Below are positions 1 through 9,030 of a stretch of DNA of 64,000 nucleotides, in pieces; the stretch's first letter is position 1; every line of letters starts with the position of its first letter. The stretch spans positions 1,984,001 through 2,048,000 of the forward strand of contig NZ_CP094466.1 in NCBI RefSeq assembly GCF_023347255.1, in the 5' to 3' direction. The notes under the pieces are model-generated. The model saw nothing but the letters and a program-made list of their open reading frames with translations. It was not told the origin of the DNA and made no database searches. The position numbers and the translations under genes were made by a program. The stretch is from Faecalibacterium sp. I4-3-84 (GTDB taxonomy: Bacteria > Bacillota > Clostridia > Oscillospirales > Ruminococcaceae).

Positions 1-1151
1 CGCAGTGTGCAGCGGCAGTTCTGGCATTGGCAATGACCTTTTCAATGGGGGCACCGCTGGCACTGGCTGCACAGCCGGAAGAAAGTACCGCGGCAGTGAC
101 CGAGACTGTTTCTGCACAGCAGGAAACGGCAATGCCCACCCTGCAGACGGAGACCCCGGAGCTTGCTGCACAGGACCCGGAAGCACCGCCTGTACAGGCC
201 ACTGAAGCGGAGGAGAACAGCACGAACCAGCACACGCCGGAAAACAGCGTGGTGCTGACACCGGAAGAGATCCGTGCCGCGCTGGATGCCGGTGCCATGG
301 ATGCCGCCGAGGCCCAGTGCATCGACCTGAGCGATGAGAACGGCTTTTTCAGCTGGCTGTTCAATTTCCTGTTTGGCTGGCTGGGCAAAGACGAGTCCCA
401 GCCGGAGCCGGCCTACTCCGGCTGGCGTACCTCCGGCGGCAAGACCTACTACTACAGCCAGACCACCAACAAGCCGGTGACCGGCATCCAGTGCATCGAC
501 AATAAACTCTATTCCTTCAATGCGGATGGTGTGCTGGAAAATGGCAAGACATTCGGTGTGGATGTTTCCAAGTATCAGAAGAACATCGACTGGAACCAGA
601 TCAAAAAGGCAGGCGTGAGCTTTGTGATCGTCCGCATCGGCTACCGCGGCTATGGTGCTTCCGGCACGCTGGTGCTGGACCCCATGTTCGAGGAGCATTT
701 CACCAATGTGAAGAATGCGGGCCTGAAGGTGGGCGTGTATTTCTTCAGTCAGGCCACCACCGAGGAGGAAGCCAAGGAGGAAGCCTTTGCCTGCGCCTAC
801 GTACTGAACGGACGCAAGCTGGATTACCCCATCTTCTTTGACACCGAAGCATCCGGCGCTTCCAATGGTTCCGGCCGCGCCGACGGTCTGGGTATGGAGG
901 ACCGCACCAAGTGCGCCATCGCCTTCTGTGAGGAGGTCAAGGCACAGGGCTACAAACCCGGTGTGTATGCCTCTACCCTGTGGTACCGCAAGCGTGTCGA
1001 TCTGAACAGCCTGAAAAAATATACCATCTGGAACGCACATTATGGTGTTGCCAGCAGCCCCATCGACTGCGCCCTGTGGCAGGGCACCTGCACGGCACGC
1101 CTGCCCGGCTATAAGGGCGATATGGACGTGAACATCAGCTACATCGGATAA
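1..1151 (+). CDS. Secreted GH25 lysozyme-like muramidase, 5' end cut by the window
   Basis: Glycoside hydrolase family 25 enzymes cleave the MurNAc-GlcNAc bond of peptidoglycan outside the membrane. The frame is open from base 3 and begins inside a hydrophobic, alanine-rich signal peptide (Leu-Ala-Leu-Ala ... Leu-Ala-Ala-Gln), so the true start lies upstream. After a Thr/Glu/Pro-rich linker comes one repeat like a choline-binding module (GWRTSGGKTYYY, about bases 420-540). The catalytic domain starts at GVDVSKYQ (catalytic Asp) and has the family DxE signature in FFDTEAS (about base 840). The ending DMDVNISYIG is typical. The stop is 14 bases before the next gene, whose ribosome site lies in the gap, so the two may be co-transcribed. 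The family call is secure; substrate, self or foreign wall, is unknown. Confidence 0.9.
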   Translation, partial: QCAAAVLALAMTFSMGAPLALAAQPEESTAAVTETVSAQQETAMPTLQTETPELAAQDPEAPPVQATEAEENSTNQHTPENSVVLTPEEIRAALDAGAMDAAEAQCIDLSDENGFFSWLFNFLFGWLGKDESQPEPAYSGWRTSGGKTYYYSQTTNKPVTGIQCIDNKLYSFNADGVLENGKTFGVDVSKYQKNIDWNQIKKAGVSFVIVRIGYRGYGASGTLVLDPMFEEHFTNVKNAGLKVGVYFFSQATTEEEAKEEAFACAYVLNGRKLDYPIFFDTEASGASNGSGRADGLGMEDRTKCAIAFCEEVKAQGYKPGVYASTLWYRKRVDLNSLKKYTIWNAHYGVASSPIDCALWQGTCTARLPGYKGDMDVNISYIG

Positions 1152-1165
1152 GTGAGGAAACTGCA

Positions 1166-2008
1166 ATGGACCGCATTCGCCTGATCGCATCGGACATGGA
1201 CGCGACCCTTCTGGACGAGTACAGCCAGTTGCCGCCAAAGTTTACCGAGACCATCCGTGCACTGGCCGGGCAGGGCATCTTGTTTGCCGCCGCCAGCGGG
1301 CGGCCTCTGTACACACTGGAAACGATGTTCCCGGATCTGCTGGAGGAGATCATTCTCATTGGCGACAACGGCGGCGCTGCCCGCTGGAAGGGGAAAGACC
1401 TGTTTGTGTCCGAAATGCCTGCCGAGGGCTGGCGGCAGCTGGCCCGCAGCACGAAGCAGGCCGGAGACGTGGGCCTTTTGTGCGGACTGCAGGCGGCCTA
1501 CGCGGAAAAGCAGGACGAGAAATACGATAAAGTTTTCAAGAATTTTTATACCCGGGTGGAATACGTGGATGACCTGACTGCGGTGGAAGCGGCGGCGGAT
1601 AAGTTTACCGTCTATCTGCCCAACGACGACTCGCAGAAAGCCTTCGACCGGATCTACGGCGCATTCCACACCGGAAATGGCGGTGCATTCTCGGTGGCAG
1701 TGGCAGGCAGAAACTGGGTGGACGTGATGAACCCAGGTGTGCACAAGGGTGCAGCACTGGCAAAGGTGGGTGCACTGCTGGGCATTCCGGCCGACAGCAT
1801 GATGGCCTTTGGCGACACCTACAACGATGCCGAGATGCTCACCACTGCGAAGTACGGCTTTTTGATGGAGAACGGCAGCGGACCGCTGCGGGCGCAGGTG
1901 CCGTTTCTGGCACCGTCCCACCGGGAATACGGCGTGATGCAGGTGCTGAAACAGGTGCTCCGCCAGAACGGCGAAGTAAGCTCGGAAGATTTTACAAAAG
2001 CACATTGA
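1166..2008 (+). CDS. HAD-superfamily (Cof-type) phosphatase
   Basis: A 280-residue cytosolic hydrolase of the Cof/YwpJ branch of the HAD superfamily, which dephosphorylates sugar phosphates or nucleotides. Motif I DxDxT is seen as DMDAT, with nucleophile Asp10 and acid Asp12. The C-terminal metal motif is FGDTYNDAEML. The length and the alpha/beta cap between the motifs fit subclass IIB. A GAGGAAA ribosome site precedes the ATG, which lies 14 bases after the muramidase stop. A perfect 15-bp hairpin terminator follows. The substrate cannot be told from sequence. Confidence 0.9.
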   Translation: MDRIRLIASDMDATLLDEYSQLPPKFTETIRALAGQGILFAAASGRPLYTLETMFPDLLEEIILIGDNGGAARWKGKDLFVSEMPAEGWRQLARSTKQAGDVGLLCGLQAAYAEKQDEKYDKVFKNFYTRVEYVDDLTAVEAAADKFTVYLPNDDSQKAFDRIYGAFHTGNGGAFSVAVAGRNWVDVMNPGVHKGAALAKVGALLGIPADSMMAFGDTYNDAEMLTTAKYGFLMENGSGPLRAQVPFLAPSHREYGVMQVLKQVLRQNGEVSSEDFTKAH

Positions 2009-2015
2009 TCGATAT

Positions 2016-2050
2016 TGACAAAAGGGCAGGTTTTACCTGCCCTTTTGTCA
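2016..2050. terminator. Perfect 15-bp stem-loop terminator
   Basis: Arms 2016-2030 and 2036-2050 are exact reverse complements around a 5-base loop (tttta). Four T follow inside the right arm and four A lie in the left arm, so it could act in both directions. It closes the muramidase-HAD unit. Confidence 0.85.
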
Positions 2051-2115
2051 TACACCCCAGCTGTGCTGAATAAATTGTTCTCAGAGCAATAAACAGGCTG
2101 GGGAGGCATGGGGAT

Positions 2116-2838
2116 ATGTTTGTAGTCACGTTGAGCAAAACGAGCCTGAAAAAACTGGGTCTGGGTGCCATGTGCTGCGCACTGGTGGTGGGCAGTGCTC
2201 TGCTGGGCCGGTTCATCAGCAACCGCACCGTTGCGGTCTCGGCGGCGGTGAACAAAATTGAGAGTGCACAGGACATCCAGACATGGTTCACCGGCTACGG
2301 TCTGGATGTGGACGGCGCATCCATCACGGCAGACAAGGTCAAGATCCCCCGCAAGTGGGATGACAGTTTTTCGGCCTTCAACGGGGTGGTGCAGCAGAGC
2401 GGCATGGACCTTGCACGCTACAAGGGCAAGACCGTGGAAAAATGGACGGCGCTGATCCCGGCGGCAAGCAGCGGCGAGACCAGCCGCTACGGCGTGCTGT
2501 TGGTGTACCGCAAAAAGGCCGTGGGAGCTTACCTGCTGGAACGGCCCTCCGGCGTTGTGGTGGGCCTGAAAGACATGCAGGCCGCCATGGCGGAAGCTGA
2601 GGCAAAGCAGACTTCCGGCGAGGACTACGAGGGCGACTGGGGTGAGCGCCACGACGAAGAGCTGACCGGCAGCGAACCGGCACAGCAGACCTCCGGCGAG
2701 GACTACAGCGGCGATTGGGGCGAACGCCATGACGAGGAATTGACCGCCCAGCAGACCTCCGGTGAGCCGGATGCCGTGCCGCAGGCTGTGCCTTATACGG
2801 AACTGCCGCTGGATGCCGAGGGATATCCGGTGGAATGA
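2116..2838 (+). CDS. Membrane-anchored DUF4830-like protein with repeat tail
   Basis: A 240-residue protein of unknown function. Residues about 12-30 form one hydrophobic segment (signal anchor), so the rest is probably extracytoplasmic. The central part (about 45-165: IQTWFTGYGLDV, KVKIPRKWD, GMDLARYKGKTVEKW, YGVLLVYRKKAVGAYLL) resembles DUF4830 proteins of clostridia. The C-terminus carries two copies and one partial copy of a 20-residue acidic unit beginning QTSGEDY and ending HDEELT. A start near 2108 is out of frame, so the ATG at 2116 is preferred. No function is proposed. Confidence 0.75.
   Translation: MFVVTLSKTSLKKLGLGAMCCALVVGSALLGRFISNRTVAVSAAVNKIESAQDIQTWFTGYGLDVDGASITADKVKIPRKWDDSFSAFNGVVQQSGMDLARYKGKTVEKWTALIPAASSGETSRYGVLLVYRKKAVGAYLLERPSGVVVGLKDMQAAMAEAEAKQTSGEDYEGDWGERHDEELTGSEPAQQTSGEDYSGDWGERHDEELTAQQTSGEPDAVPQAVPYTELPLDAEGYPVE
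2608..2766 (+). repeat. Coding tandem repeat, 60-bp unit
   Basis: Unit 1 is at 2608-2667, unit 2 at 2686-2745 and a 5-residue partial third unit (QTSGE) at 2752-2766. The units encode QTSGEDY(E/S)GDWGERHDEELT and are separated by short Glu/Pro/Ala-Gln linkers. Amino acids are almost identical while codons differ at several third positions, which argues for selection on the peptide. Confidence 0.8.
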
Positions 2839-3024
2839 GCACCGGAACGACCTGCCAAAGCCGGAAACGACCGGGAACAGCTTCGGGTTTTGATGCAAAA
2901 TCAGGCCGCAATTTGCCTAAAATTTGCGCACAAGCAGAAGAAAAAGTGAAATGCGTGCATTTTTGTCACATTTGTATGTTCAATTGTACCAAAATTTTGC
3001 ATAAAAAATTAGCAATATGAAATG

Positions 3025-3053
3025 GTGAAAAATTCCCGGCAAGGGTTTATAAT
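3025..3053 (+). promoter_or_regulatory. Predicted sigma-A promoter of ptsH
   Basis: The -35 GTGAAA (3025-3030), a 17-base spacer and the consensus -10 TATAAT (3048-3053) would start transcription near 3060, giving a leader of about 78 bases with a GC-rich hairpin (about 3068-3086). The stretch from 2839 to this promoter holds no convincing gene. Confidence 0.65.
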
Positions 3054-3137
3054 AGATGTATCAACCGTGCCGCGGCTCGGCCGCGTCTGGTGCAAGTGCA
3101 GAAGCGCCGCACGGGATCAAGTAAGGAGAAAATGATT

Positions 3138-3395
3138 ATGAAGGAATTCCAGTATACCGTTAAGGATGCATGCGGCATCCACGCTCGTCCCGCCGGCCTG
3201 CTCGTCAAGACTGTCAAGGGCTTTGCCAGCAGTGCTACCCTGGAAAAGGACGGCAAGAGCTGCGATATGCGCAAGCTGATGGCTCTGATGGGCATGGGTG
3301 TAAAGCAGGGTGAGACCGTTACCGTCAAGGTCGAGGGCGACGACGAGGAAGCTGCAGCAGCAGCCATCCAGAAGTTCCTGACCGAGAACGTCTGA
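3138..3395 (+). CDS. ptsH: Phosphocarrier protein HPr
   Basis: HPr relays phosphate from enzyme I to the sugar-specific PTS permeases in the cytosol. The 85-residue length is typical. The active-site motif GIHARPAG places the phosphorylated His at position 15. The start at 3138 lies 9 bases after AAGGAG; the ATG at 3132 would be only 3 bases from it. At the position of Bacillus Ser46, the target of HPr kinase, this protein has Lys46 (context DMRKLMALMGMGV), so regulation by Ser46 phosphorylation appears impossible for this copy. A terminator separates it from ptsI. Confidence 0.93.
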   Translation: MKEFQYTVKDACGIHARPAGLLVKTVKGFASSATLEKDGKSCDMRKLMALMGMGVKQGETVTVKVEGDDEEAAAAAIQKFLTENV

Positions 3396-3417
3396 TTCCG
3401 CAGTTAAGATGAGGAAG

Positions 3418-3449
3418 GCCCTCGCGGGTGAGCTGCGGGGGCTTTTTTT
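3418..3449 (+). terminator. Intrinsic terminator between ptsH and ptsI
   Basis: Arms gccctcgc (3418-3425) and gcgggggc (3435-3442) pair with one G-U, followed by seven T (3443-3449). Partial read-through would give more HPr than enzyme I, which suits their stoichiometry. Confidence 0.8.
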
Positions 3450-3501
3450 GGACTGTCGGAGCAGTGCGGCCCCGGCACAGATGAAGAAGGAGTAGTGTGC
3501 A

Positions 3502-5142
3502 ATGCAGGTAGGCACCGGTAAGAGCATCCTGAATGGCATCGCCATCGGCAAGCTCAAGATCTACAAGAAAAAGGATACTGCCATTTCTGCCGCAGAGGTA
3601 GCGGATACCGCAGCGGAAGTGGCGCGTTTTGAAGAAGCGCAGCAGAAGGCCATTGAGCAGCAGACTGCGCTGTATGAAAAGGCACTGGCAGAGGCTGGCG
3701 AGGACATCGCCGAGGTGTTCAACATCCACGCCATGATGCTGGAAGACGACGACTTTGTGGATGCCATCAAGGAGATCATCAACAGCCAGAAAAAGTGTGC
3801 CGAGTACGCCGTCAAGACGGCAGGCAACAATCAGGCTGCGGTGTTCGCCGCCATGGATGACCCGTATCTGCAGGCCCGCAGTGCAGATGTCATCGATATC
3901 GCACAGGCCATTCTGGACATCCTGCAGGGGGTGGACAACGCCAGCCTGCAGGGCACCGAGCCCAGCATTCTGGTCGCGGAGGATCTGGCCCCGTCTGAGA
4001 CCGTCCGCATGGATAAGAGCCTGCTGCTGGGCTTTATCACCCGTGAGGGCAGCTCCAACAGCCACACCGCCATTCTGGCCCGCAGCATGAACATCCCTGC
4101 CCTGATCCAGTGCAAGGATATTCAGGACGACTGGGACGGCAAGATGGCGGTCATCGATGGCTACAACGCCTGCGTTTACGTTGAACCCACCCCCGATCTG
4201 CTCAAGAGCCTGAAGAAGCGCCAGCAGGAAGATCAGAAGAAGCAGGCCCTGCTGCAGGAGCTGAAGGGCAAGCCCAACACCACGCTGGACGGCAAAACCA
4301 TCAATGTCTTTGCCAACATCGGCGGCATGAGCGATGTGGGTGCTGTGCAGCAGAACGATGCCGGCGGCGTAGGCCTGTTCCGCACTGAGTTCGTCTACCT
4401 GAACTGCAAGGACTTCCCCACCGAGGACTACCAGTTCGAGGCCTACAAGCAGGTGGTGGAGAGTTTGGCTCCCCGCAAGGTGGTCGTCCGTACCTGTGAC
4501 ATCGGTGCCGATAAGACCGTCGATTACATGAAGCTGGATCACGAGGAGAACCCCGCTTTGGGCTACCGCGCCATCCGCATCTGCCTGACCCGCAGGGACT
4601 TCTTCAAGACCCAGCTGCGCGCTCTGCTGCGTGCTTCTGCCTACGGCAACATGAGCATCATGTTCCCCATGATCACCAGCCTGCGGGAGCTGCAGGATGC
4701 CAAGGCTGTTCTGGAAGAATGCCGCGCAGAACTGACCGCCGAGGGCGTGAAGATGGGCCAGAACATCGAGGTGGGCACCATGATCGAGACCCCCGCCGCT
4801 GTACTGATCGCGGACGAGCTGGCTGCCGAGTGCGACTTCTTCTCCATCGGCACCAACGACCTGACCCAGTACACCTGTGCGCTGGACCGCCAGAATGCAA
4901 AGCTGGAGCCGTTCTTCAACCCGCACCATCCCGCTGTGCTGCGCGCCATCAAGATGACCATTGAGGCGGGCCACCGCCACGGCATCTGGGTGGGCATCTG
5001 CGGTGAGCTGGGTGCCGACACCGCCCTCACCGAGACCTTCCTGCGCATGGGCGTGGACGAGCTGTCCATGAATGCCAAGAGCATCCTGCCGGTGCGCAAG
5101 ATCATCCGCAGCGTGGACCTGAGCAAGCCTTCTGAGAAGTAA
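3502..5142 (+). CDS. ptsI: PTS enzyme I (phosphoenolpyruvate-protein phosphotransferase)
   Basis: Enzyme I takes phosphate from phosphoenolpyruvate and passes it to HPr, the first step of PTS sugar uptake. The protein has 546 residues, slightly shorter than the usual 570. The N-terminal HPr-binding and swivel domain carries the phosphorylated His188 in SSNSHTAILAR. The C-terminal PEP-binding barrel shows GVGLFRTEF, FPMITSLRE, GTNDLTQYTCALDR and the conserved Cys in GICGELGAD. An AAGGAG site precedes the ATG. It follows ptsH after a leaky-looking terminator and ends at a strong hairpin. Confidence 0.95.
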   Translation: MQVGTGKSILNGIAIGKLKIYKKKDTAISAAEVADTAAEVARFEEAQQKAIEQQTALYEKALAEAGEDIAEVFNIHAMMLEDDDFVDAIKEIINSQKKCAEYAVKTAGNNQAAVFAAMDDPYLQARSADVIDIAQAILDILQGVDNASLQGTEPSILVAEDLAPSETVRMDKSLLLGFITREGSSNSHTAILARSMNIPALIQCKDIQDDWDGKMAVIDGYNACVYVEPTPDLLKSLKKRQQEDQKKQALLQELKGKPNTTLDGKTINVFANIGGMSDVGAVQQNDAGGVGLFRTEFVYLNCKDFPTEDYQFEAYKQVVESLAPRKVVVRTCDIGADKTVDYMKLDHEENPALGYRAIRICLTRRDFFKTQLRALLRASAYGNMSIMFPMITSLRELQDAKAVLEECRAELTAEGVKMGQNIEVGTMIETPAAVLIADELAAECDFFSIGTNDLTQYTCALDRQNAKLEPFFNPHHPAVLRAIKMTIEAGHRHGIWVGICGELGADTALTETFLRMGVDELSMNAKSILPVRKIIRSVDLSKPSEK

Positions 5143-5180
5143 TTCATCCGAGAATCCCGGTTTACCGTTCCCATAAAGCT

Positions 5181-5216
5181 CCCCGGCAGGGCATCCCGCT
5201 CTGCCGGGGTCTTTCT
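5181..5216 (+). terminator. ptsI terminator
   Basis: Arms ccccggcag (5181-5189) and ctgccgggg (5201-5209) pair exactly around an 11-base loop; the T-rich tail tctttct follows. Confidence 0.8.
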
Positions 5217-5244
5217 ATACCGGGCAAAAGTTTTCGGAAAATAC

Positions 5245-5273
5245 TTTAAAACGATAAAGCGAAATGCTATACT
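5245..5273 (+). promoter_or_regulatory. Predicted promoter of the CDF exporter
   Basis: The -35 TTTAAA (5245-5250), a 17-base spacer and TATACT (5268-5273) are preceded by the extended -10 dinucleotide TG at 5265-5266. The coding start is 52 bases downstream. Confidence 0.6.
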
Positions 5274-5325
5274 ATAAGCGATGACAGGGTATGCAGGTGT
5301 CCAGCGCTGCCCATGGAGGACCGTT

Positions 5326-6507
5326 ATGACTCAGTTTTTGATTCGTCTTTTCATCCGCCAGCCCGACCATGCGCAGGACCCTAAGGTGCGCGCCGCCTAC
5401 GGCAACCTTGCCTGCTGGGTGGGCGTGGCATGCAACCTGCTGCTGTGTCTGGGCAAGCTGACCGTAGGCACTCTGTTCGGCTCTATTGCCATCATGGCAG
5501 ATGCCCTGAACAACCTGTCGGATGCCTCGTCCAACGTGGTCAGTCTGGTGGGCTTCAAGCTGGCCGGCAAGGCCCCGGACGCAGAGCATCCCTTCGGCCA
5601 TGCCCGGTATGAATATCTGGCGGGGCTGGTAGTCAGCGTGACCATTCTCGGCATCGGCTTTTCGCTGCTGAAGGAATCTGTGGTCAAGGTGCTGCACCCC
5701 ACCCCGGTGGTGTTCAGCTGGCTCACGGTGGCCGTGCTGATCGCATCCATCCTCGTCAAGCTGTGGATGAGCGGCTTCAACCGCACCATCGGGCGTATCA
5801 TCGGCTCCGAGACCCTCATTGCCACTGCTGCGGACAGCCGCAACGATGTGCTGAGCACCAGCGCGGTGCTCATTGCAGCGGTGCTGTGCCGCGTGACCGG
5901 CTGGGATGTGCTGGATGGCCTGATGGGTGTAGGCGTGGCGGCGTTCATACTGATCTCCGGCTGGGGCCTTGTGATGGATACGCTCAGCCCGCTGCTGGGC
6001 GAAAGCCCCAGCGAGGATCTGGTGGACCACATCGAGCAGAAGGTGCTCTCTTATCCCGGCGTGCTGGGAATGCATGACCTGATGGTGCACGACTACGGCC
6101 CGGGACACCAGTTCGCCTCCCTGCATGTGGAGCTGCCCGCCGAGCAGGACTCGCTGGAGGCACACGACCTGATCGACAACATTGAGCGGGACTTTTTTAA
6201 GAATGACCGGCTTTTGGTTACCATCCACTACGATCCCATCGTCACCTCGGACGCTGCCGTGGGCGTGCTGCGCGCCCGCCTGACCGAAAAGCTGCGTCAG
6301 ATGGACCCGGAGCTTTCTCTGCACGATCTGCGCATCGTGCCGGGCAGGACCCACACCAACGTGCTGTTCGATCTGGTGCTGCCGGCAGGCTATGCAGGGG
6401 ATAAGGTAGAGCTGCTGGCACAGCTGGAACAGTTCATCAAGGAACAGGATACAGCCTACAGCTGCATCATCAAGGTGGAACAGAGCTATACGGCTGCCCA
6501 CAAATAA
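5326..6507 (+). CDS. Cation diffusion facilitator, probably metal (Mn2+?) efflux
   Basis: A 393-residue cation diffusion facilitator that exports divalent metal in exchange for protons. About six membrane segments fill the first 220 residues and are followed by the cytosolic dimerisation domain (PGVLGMHDLMVHDYGPG). The metal-site helices read ADALNNLSD (TM2) and ADSRNDVLST (TM5). TM5 has Asp-x3-Asp instead of the His-x3-Asp usual in zinc exporters, a pattern known from manganese CDFs, so Mn2+ is inferred. GGAGGA lies 5 bases before the ATG at 5326. An in-frame ATG at 5281 lies within 10 bases of the -10 box and is less likely. Confidence 0.88.
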   Translation: MTQFLIRLFIRQPDHAQDPKVRAAYGNLACWVGVACNLLLCLGKLTVGTLFGSIAIMADALNNLSDASSNVVSLVGFKLAGKAPDAEHPFGHARYEYLAGLVVSVTILGIGFSLLKESVVKVLHPTPVVFSWLTVAVLIASILVKLWMSGFNRTIGRIIGSETLIATAADSRNDVLSTSAVLIAAVLCRVTGWDVLDGLMGVGVAAFILISGWGLVMDTLSPLLGESPSEDLVDHIEQKVLSYPGVLGMHDLMVHDYGPGHQFASLHVELPAEQDSLEAHDLIDNIERDFFKNDRLLVTIHYDPIVTSDAAVGVLRARLTEKLRQMDPELSLHDLRIVPGRTHTNVLFDLVLPAGYAGDKVELLAQLEQFIKEQDTAYSCIIKVEQSYTAAHK

Positions 6508-6526
6508 ACTCTCAGGGGGAAGTATT

Positions 6527-7714
6527 ATGCTGAATGAGACCTACCGCGCGATGCTCGGCAATAAGAGCGTCATCCGCGAGACCTTCATGTACGGCAAGCA
6601 GCGTGCTGCCGAGATCGGATATGAGAACGTGTTCGATTACTCGCTGGGCAACCCCAGCGTGCCCTGCCCGCAGGAGTTCACTGCCGCCATGCAGGATCTG
6701 CTGACCAACGAAGAGCCGGTAAACCTGCACGGCTACTGCCCTAGTCAGGGTGACCCGGGCTTCCGCACCGATGTGGCAGCGCACCTGACAAAGACCTTTG
6801 GCCTGCCCTATGAGCAGAAGCACATCTTCCCCACCACCGGTGCGGCGGGTGCCATTGCCCATGCCATCCGTGCGGTCACGCAGCCCGGCGACGAGGTGCT
6901 CACCTTTGCGCCCTACTTCCCGGAGTACGGCCCTTATGTGGCGGGCACCGGGGCAGTCCTCAAGGTGGTGCCGCCGCAGGCACCGACCTTCCAGCCCAAT
7001 CTGGACGCATTCGAGCAGATGATCGGCGAAAAGACCACCTGTGTGCTCATCAACACCCCCAATAACCCCACCGGCGTGGTCTACTCTGCCGGGACGCTCA
7101 CCCGCATGGCAGAGATCCTGACCGAGAAGAGCAAGGCGTTTGGCCACAACATCTTCCTCGTCAGCGATGAGCCCTACCGGGATATCGCATTCGACGGCAA
7201 AAAGGTGCCCTACCCGGCGGCGTTCTACCCCCACACTCTCACCTGCTTTTCCTATTCCAAGAGCCTGAGCCTGCCCGGCGAGCGCCTTGGCTATGTGGCG
7301 GTGCGTCCGGGCTGTGAGGGCGAGGATGTGCTGGTGGACATGATGGCCCAGATCTCCCGCTTCACCGGCCATAACTGCCCGCCCAGCATCATCCAGCGGG
7401 CCGTAAGCCGCTGTCAGGATGTGACCAGTGATCTGAGTGTGTATGAGACCAACATGAACCTGCTGTACGATAAGCTCACCGCGCTGGGCTTTGAGGTGGA
7501 GCGCCCCGGCGGTACCTTCTACATCTTCCCCAAGGCTCTGGAAGAGGATGCCAACGCTTTCTGCATGAAGGCCCGGGAGTTTGACCTGCTGCTGGTGCCC
7601 AGCGACAGCTTCGGTGTCAAGGGCTATGTGCGCCTTGCCTACTGCATCGATACCGAAAAGGTCAAGCGCAGCCTGCCGGCCCTTGAAAAGCTGGCAGCCG
7701 CTTACCGCAAATAA
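6527..7714 (+). CDS. PLP-dependent class I/II aminotransferase
   Basis: A 395-residue fold-type I pyridoxal-phosphate enzyme of the aspartate aminotransferase family. Visible motifs are GNPSVPCP, the nucleotide-cradle TTGAAGAIAHA, the substrate motif NTPNNPTG, DEPYRDI and the Schiff-base lysine in SYSKSLSLPGERLGY. The sequence around the lysine fits the clostridial group annotated as aspartate/tyrosine/aromatic aminotransferase; the true amino donor is not determinable. It follows the CDF gene by 19 bases and precedes icd, so a link between 2-oxoglutarate supply and amino-acid synthesis is plausible. Confidence 0.88.
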   Translation: MLNETYRAMLGNKSVIRETFMYGKQRAAEIGYENVFDYSLGNPSVPCPQEFTAAMQDLLTNEEPVNLHGYCPSQGDPGFRTDVAAHLTKTFGLPYEQKHIFPTTGAAGAIAHAIRAVTQPGDEVLTFAPYFPEYGPYVAGTGAVLKVVPPQAPTFQPNLDAFEQMIGEKTTCVLINTPNNPTGVVYSAGTLTRMAEILTEKSKAFGHNIFLVSDEPYRDIAFDGKKVPYPAAFYPHTLTCFSYSKSLSLPGERLGYVAVRPGCEGEDVLVDMMAQISRFTGHNCPPSIIQRAVSRCQDVTSDLSVYETNMNLLYDKLTALGFEVERPGGTFYIFPKALEEDANAFCMKAREFDLLLVPSDSFGVKGYVRLAYCIDTEKVKRSLPALEKLAAAYRK

Positions 7715-7798
7715 ACATTCTGCCGAACTGCCCGCGCGGCATCTGGCAGTGCAGCGCGGCTGGAGAAACGATCCAAAGAGAGGAAAGGGAACCCTGCT

Positions 7799-9010
7799 AT
7801 GGAAAAGATCAAAATGACCACGCCCCTCGTCGAGATGGACGGCGACGAAATGACCCGCATTCTGTGGAAGATGATCAAGGACGAACTGATCCTTCCGTTT
7901 GTGGACCTCAAGACCGAATATTACGATCTGGGCCTGCCCAACCGCGACGCTACCGCCGACAAGGTGACCATGGAGGCCGCCCTTGCCAACAAGAAGTACG
8001 GCGTTTCGGTCAAGTGCGCCACCATCACTCCCAATGCCCAGCGCATGGACGAGTACAAGCTGCATGAGATGTGGAAAAGCCCCAACGGAACCATCCGCGC
8101 TGTGCTGGACGGCACCGTGTTCCGCGCGCCCATCATGATCGACAGCATCAAGCCGGTGGTCAAGAACTGGAAAAAGCCCATCACCATTGCCCGCCACGCC
8201 TACGGCGATGTGTACAAGTGCACTGAGTTCCGCATCCCGGGTGCCGGCAAGGCTGAACTGGTGTTCACCGGTGCCGATGGCTCTGAGCAGCGCGCCACCG
8301 TGTTTGACTTTGAGGGCGCTGGCGTTCTGCAGGGCCAGTACAACAAGGATGATTCCATCCGCAGCTTTGCCCGCAGCTGCTTCAACTACGCACTGGATGT
8401 GAAGCAGGATCTGTGGTTCGGCGCAAAGGATACCATCTCCAAGAAGTACGACCACACCTTCAAGGATATCTTCCAGGAGGTGTACGACACCGAGTATCAG
8501 GCAAAGTTCGAGGCCGCAGGCATCACCTACTTCTACAGCCTCATTGACGATATCGTTGCCCGCGTCATTCGCAGCGAGGGCGGCTTTGTCTGGGCCTGCA
8601 AGAACTACGACGGTGACGTGATGAGCGATATGGTCTCCACCGCCTTTGGCTCTCTGGCAATGATGACCAGCGTGCTGGTCAGTCCGGACGGCAAATATGA
8701 GTTCGAGGCCGCCCACGGCACCGTTACCCGCCACTATTATAAGTACCTGAAGGGCGAAAAGACCTCCACTAACCCCATGGCTACCATCTTTGCGTGGTCT
8801 GGCGCGTTCAAGAAGCGCGGTGAACTGGACGGCCTGCCGGAGCTGGTGAAGTTTGGCGAGGCACTGGAAGCCGCCAGCCTGCAGACCCTGAACGACGGCA
8901 TCATGACGAAAGACCTGTGCGGTCTGGCTGAGGGCATCACCCCCACCGCTGTGGACAGCGAGGGCTTTATCAAGGCCATCCGCACCCGTCTGGAAGCCAA
9001 GCTGGCATAA
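7799..9010 (+). CDS. icd: NADP-dependent isocitrate dehydrogenase, eukaryotic-type homodimer
   Basis: Converts isocitrate to 2-oxoglutarate and CO2, with NADP+ the expected cofactor. The 403-residue length and [15 protein letters not shown] start place it in the subfamily that includes mitochondrial IDH2, not the E. coli Icd type. Seen motifs: SPNGTIRA (isocitrate binding), [35 protein letters not shown] and [12 protein letters not shown]. In fermenters this enzyme belongs to an incomplete, oxidative TCA branch that feeds glutamate. The ATG follows an aGAGGaaaggg site; a strong terminator follows the stop. Confidence 0.95.
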   Translation: MEKIKMTTPLVEMDGDEMTRILWKMIKDELILPFVDLKTEYYDLGLPNRDATADKVTMEAALANKKYGVSVKCATITPNAQRMDEYKLHEMWKSPNGTIRAVLDGTVFRAPIMIDSIKPVVKNWKKPITIARHAYGDVYKCTEFRIPGAGKAELVFTGADGSEQRATVFDFEGAGVLQGQYNKDDSIRSFARSCFNYALDVKQDLWFGAKDTISKKYDHTFKDIFQEVYDTEYQAKFEAAGITYFYSLIDDIVARVIRSEGGFVWACKNYDGDVMSDMVSTAFGSLAMMTSVLVSPDGKYEFEAAHGTVTRHYYKYLKGEKTSTNPMATIFAWSGAFKKRGELDGLPELVKFGEALEAASLQTLNDGIMTKDLCGLAEGITPTAVDSEGFIKAIRTRLEAKLA

Positions 9011-9030
9011 AACGATTTTCAATATAACAT

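Noticed and set aside
42-1238. Long minus-strand frame opposite the muramidase gene
   Set aside because: Antisense frame produced by GC-rich codon use; no ribosome site and it crosses the real gene's stop and the next start.
2835-3020. 61-codon frame after the DUF4830 gene
   Set aside because: No ribosome site, biased composition and overlap with the stop of the previous gene.
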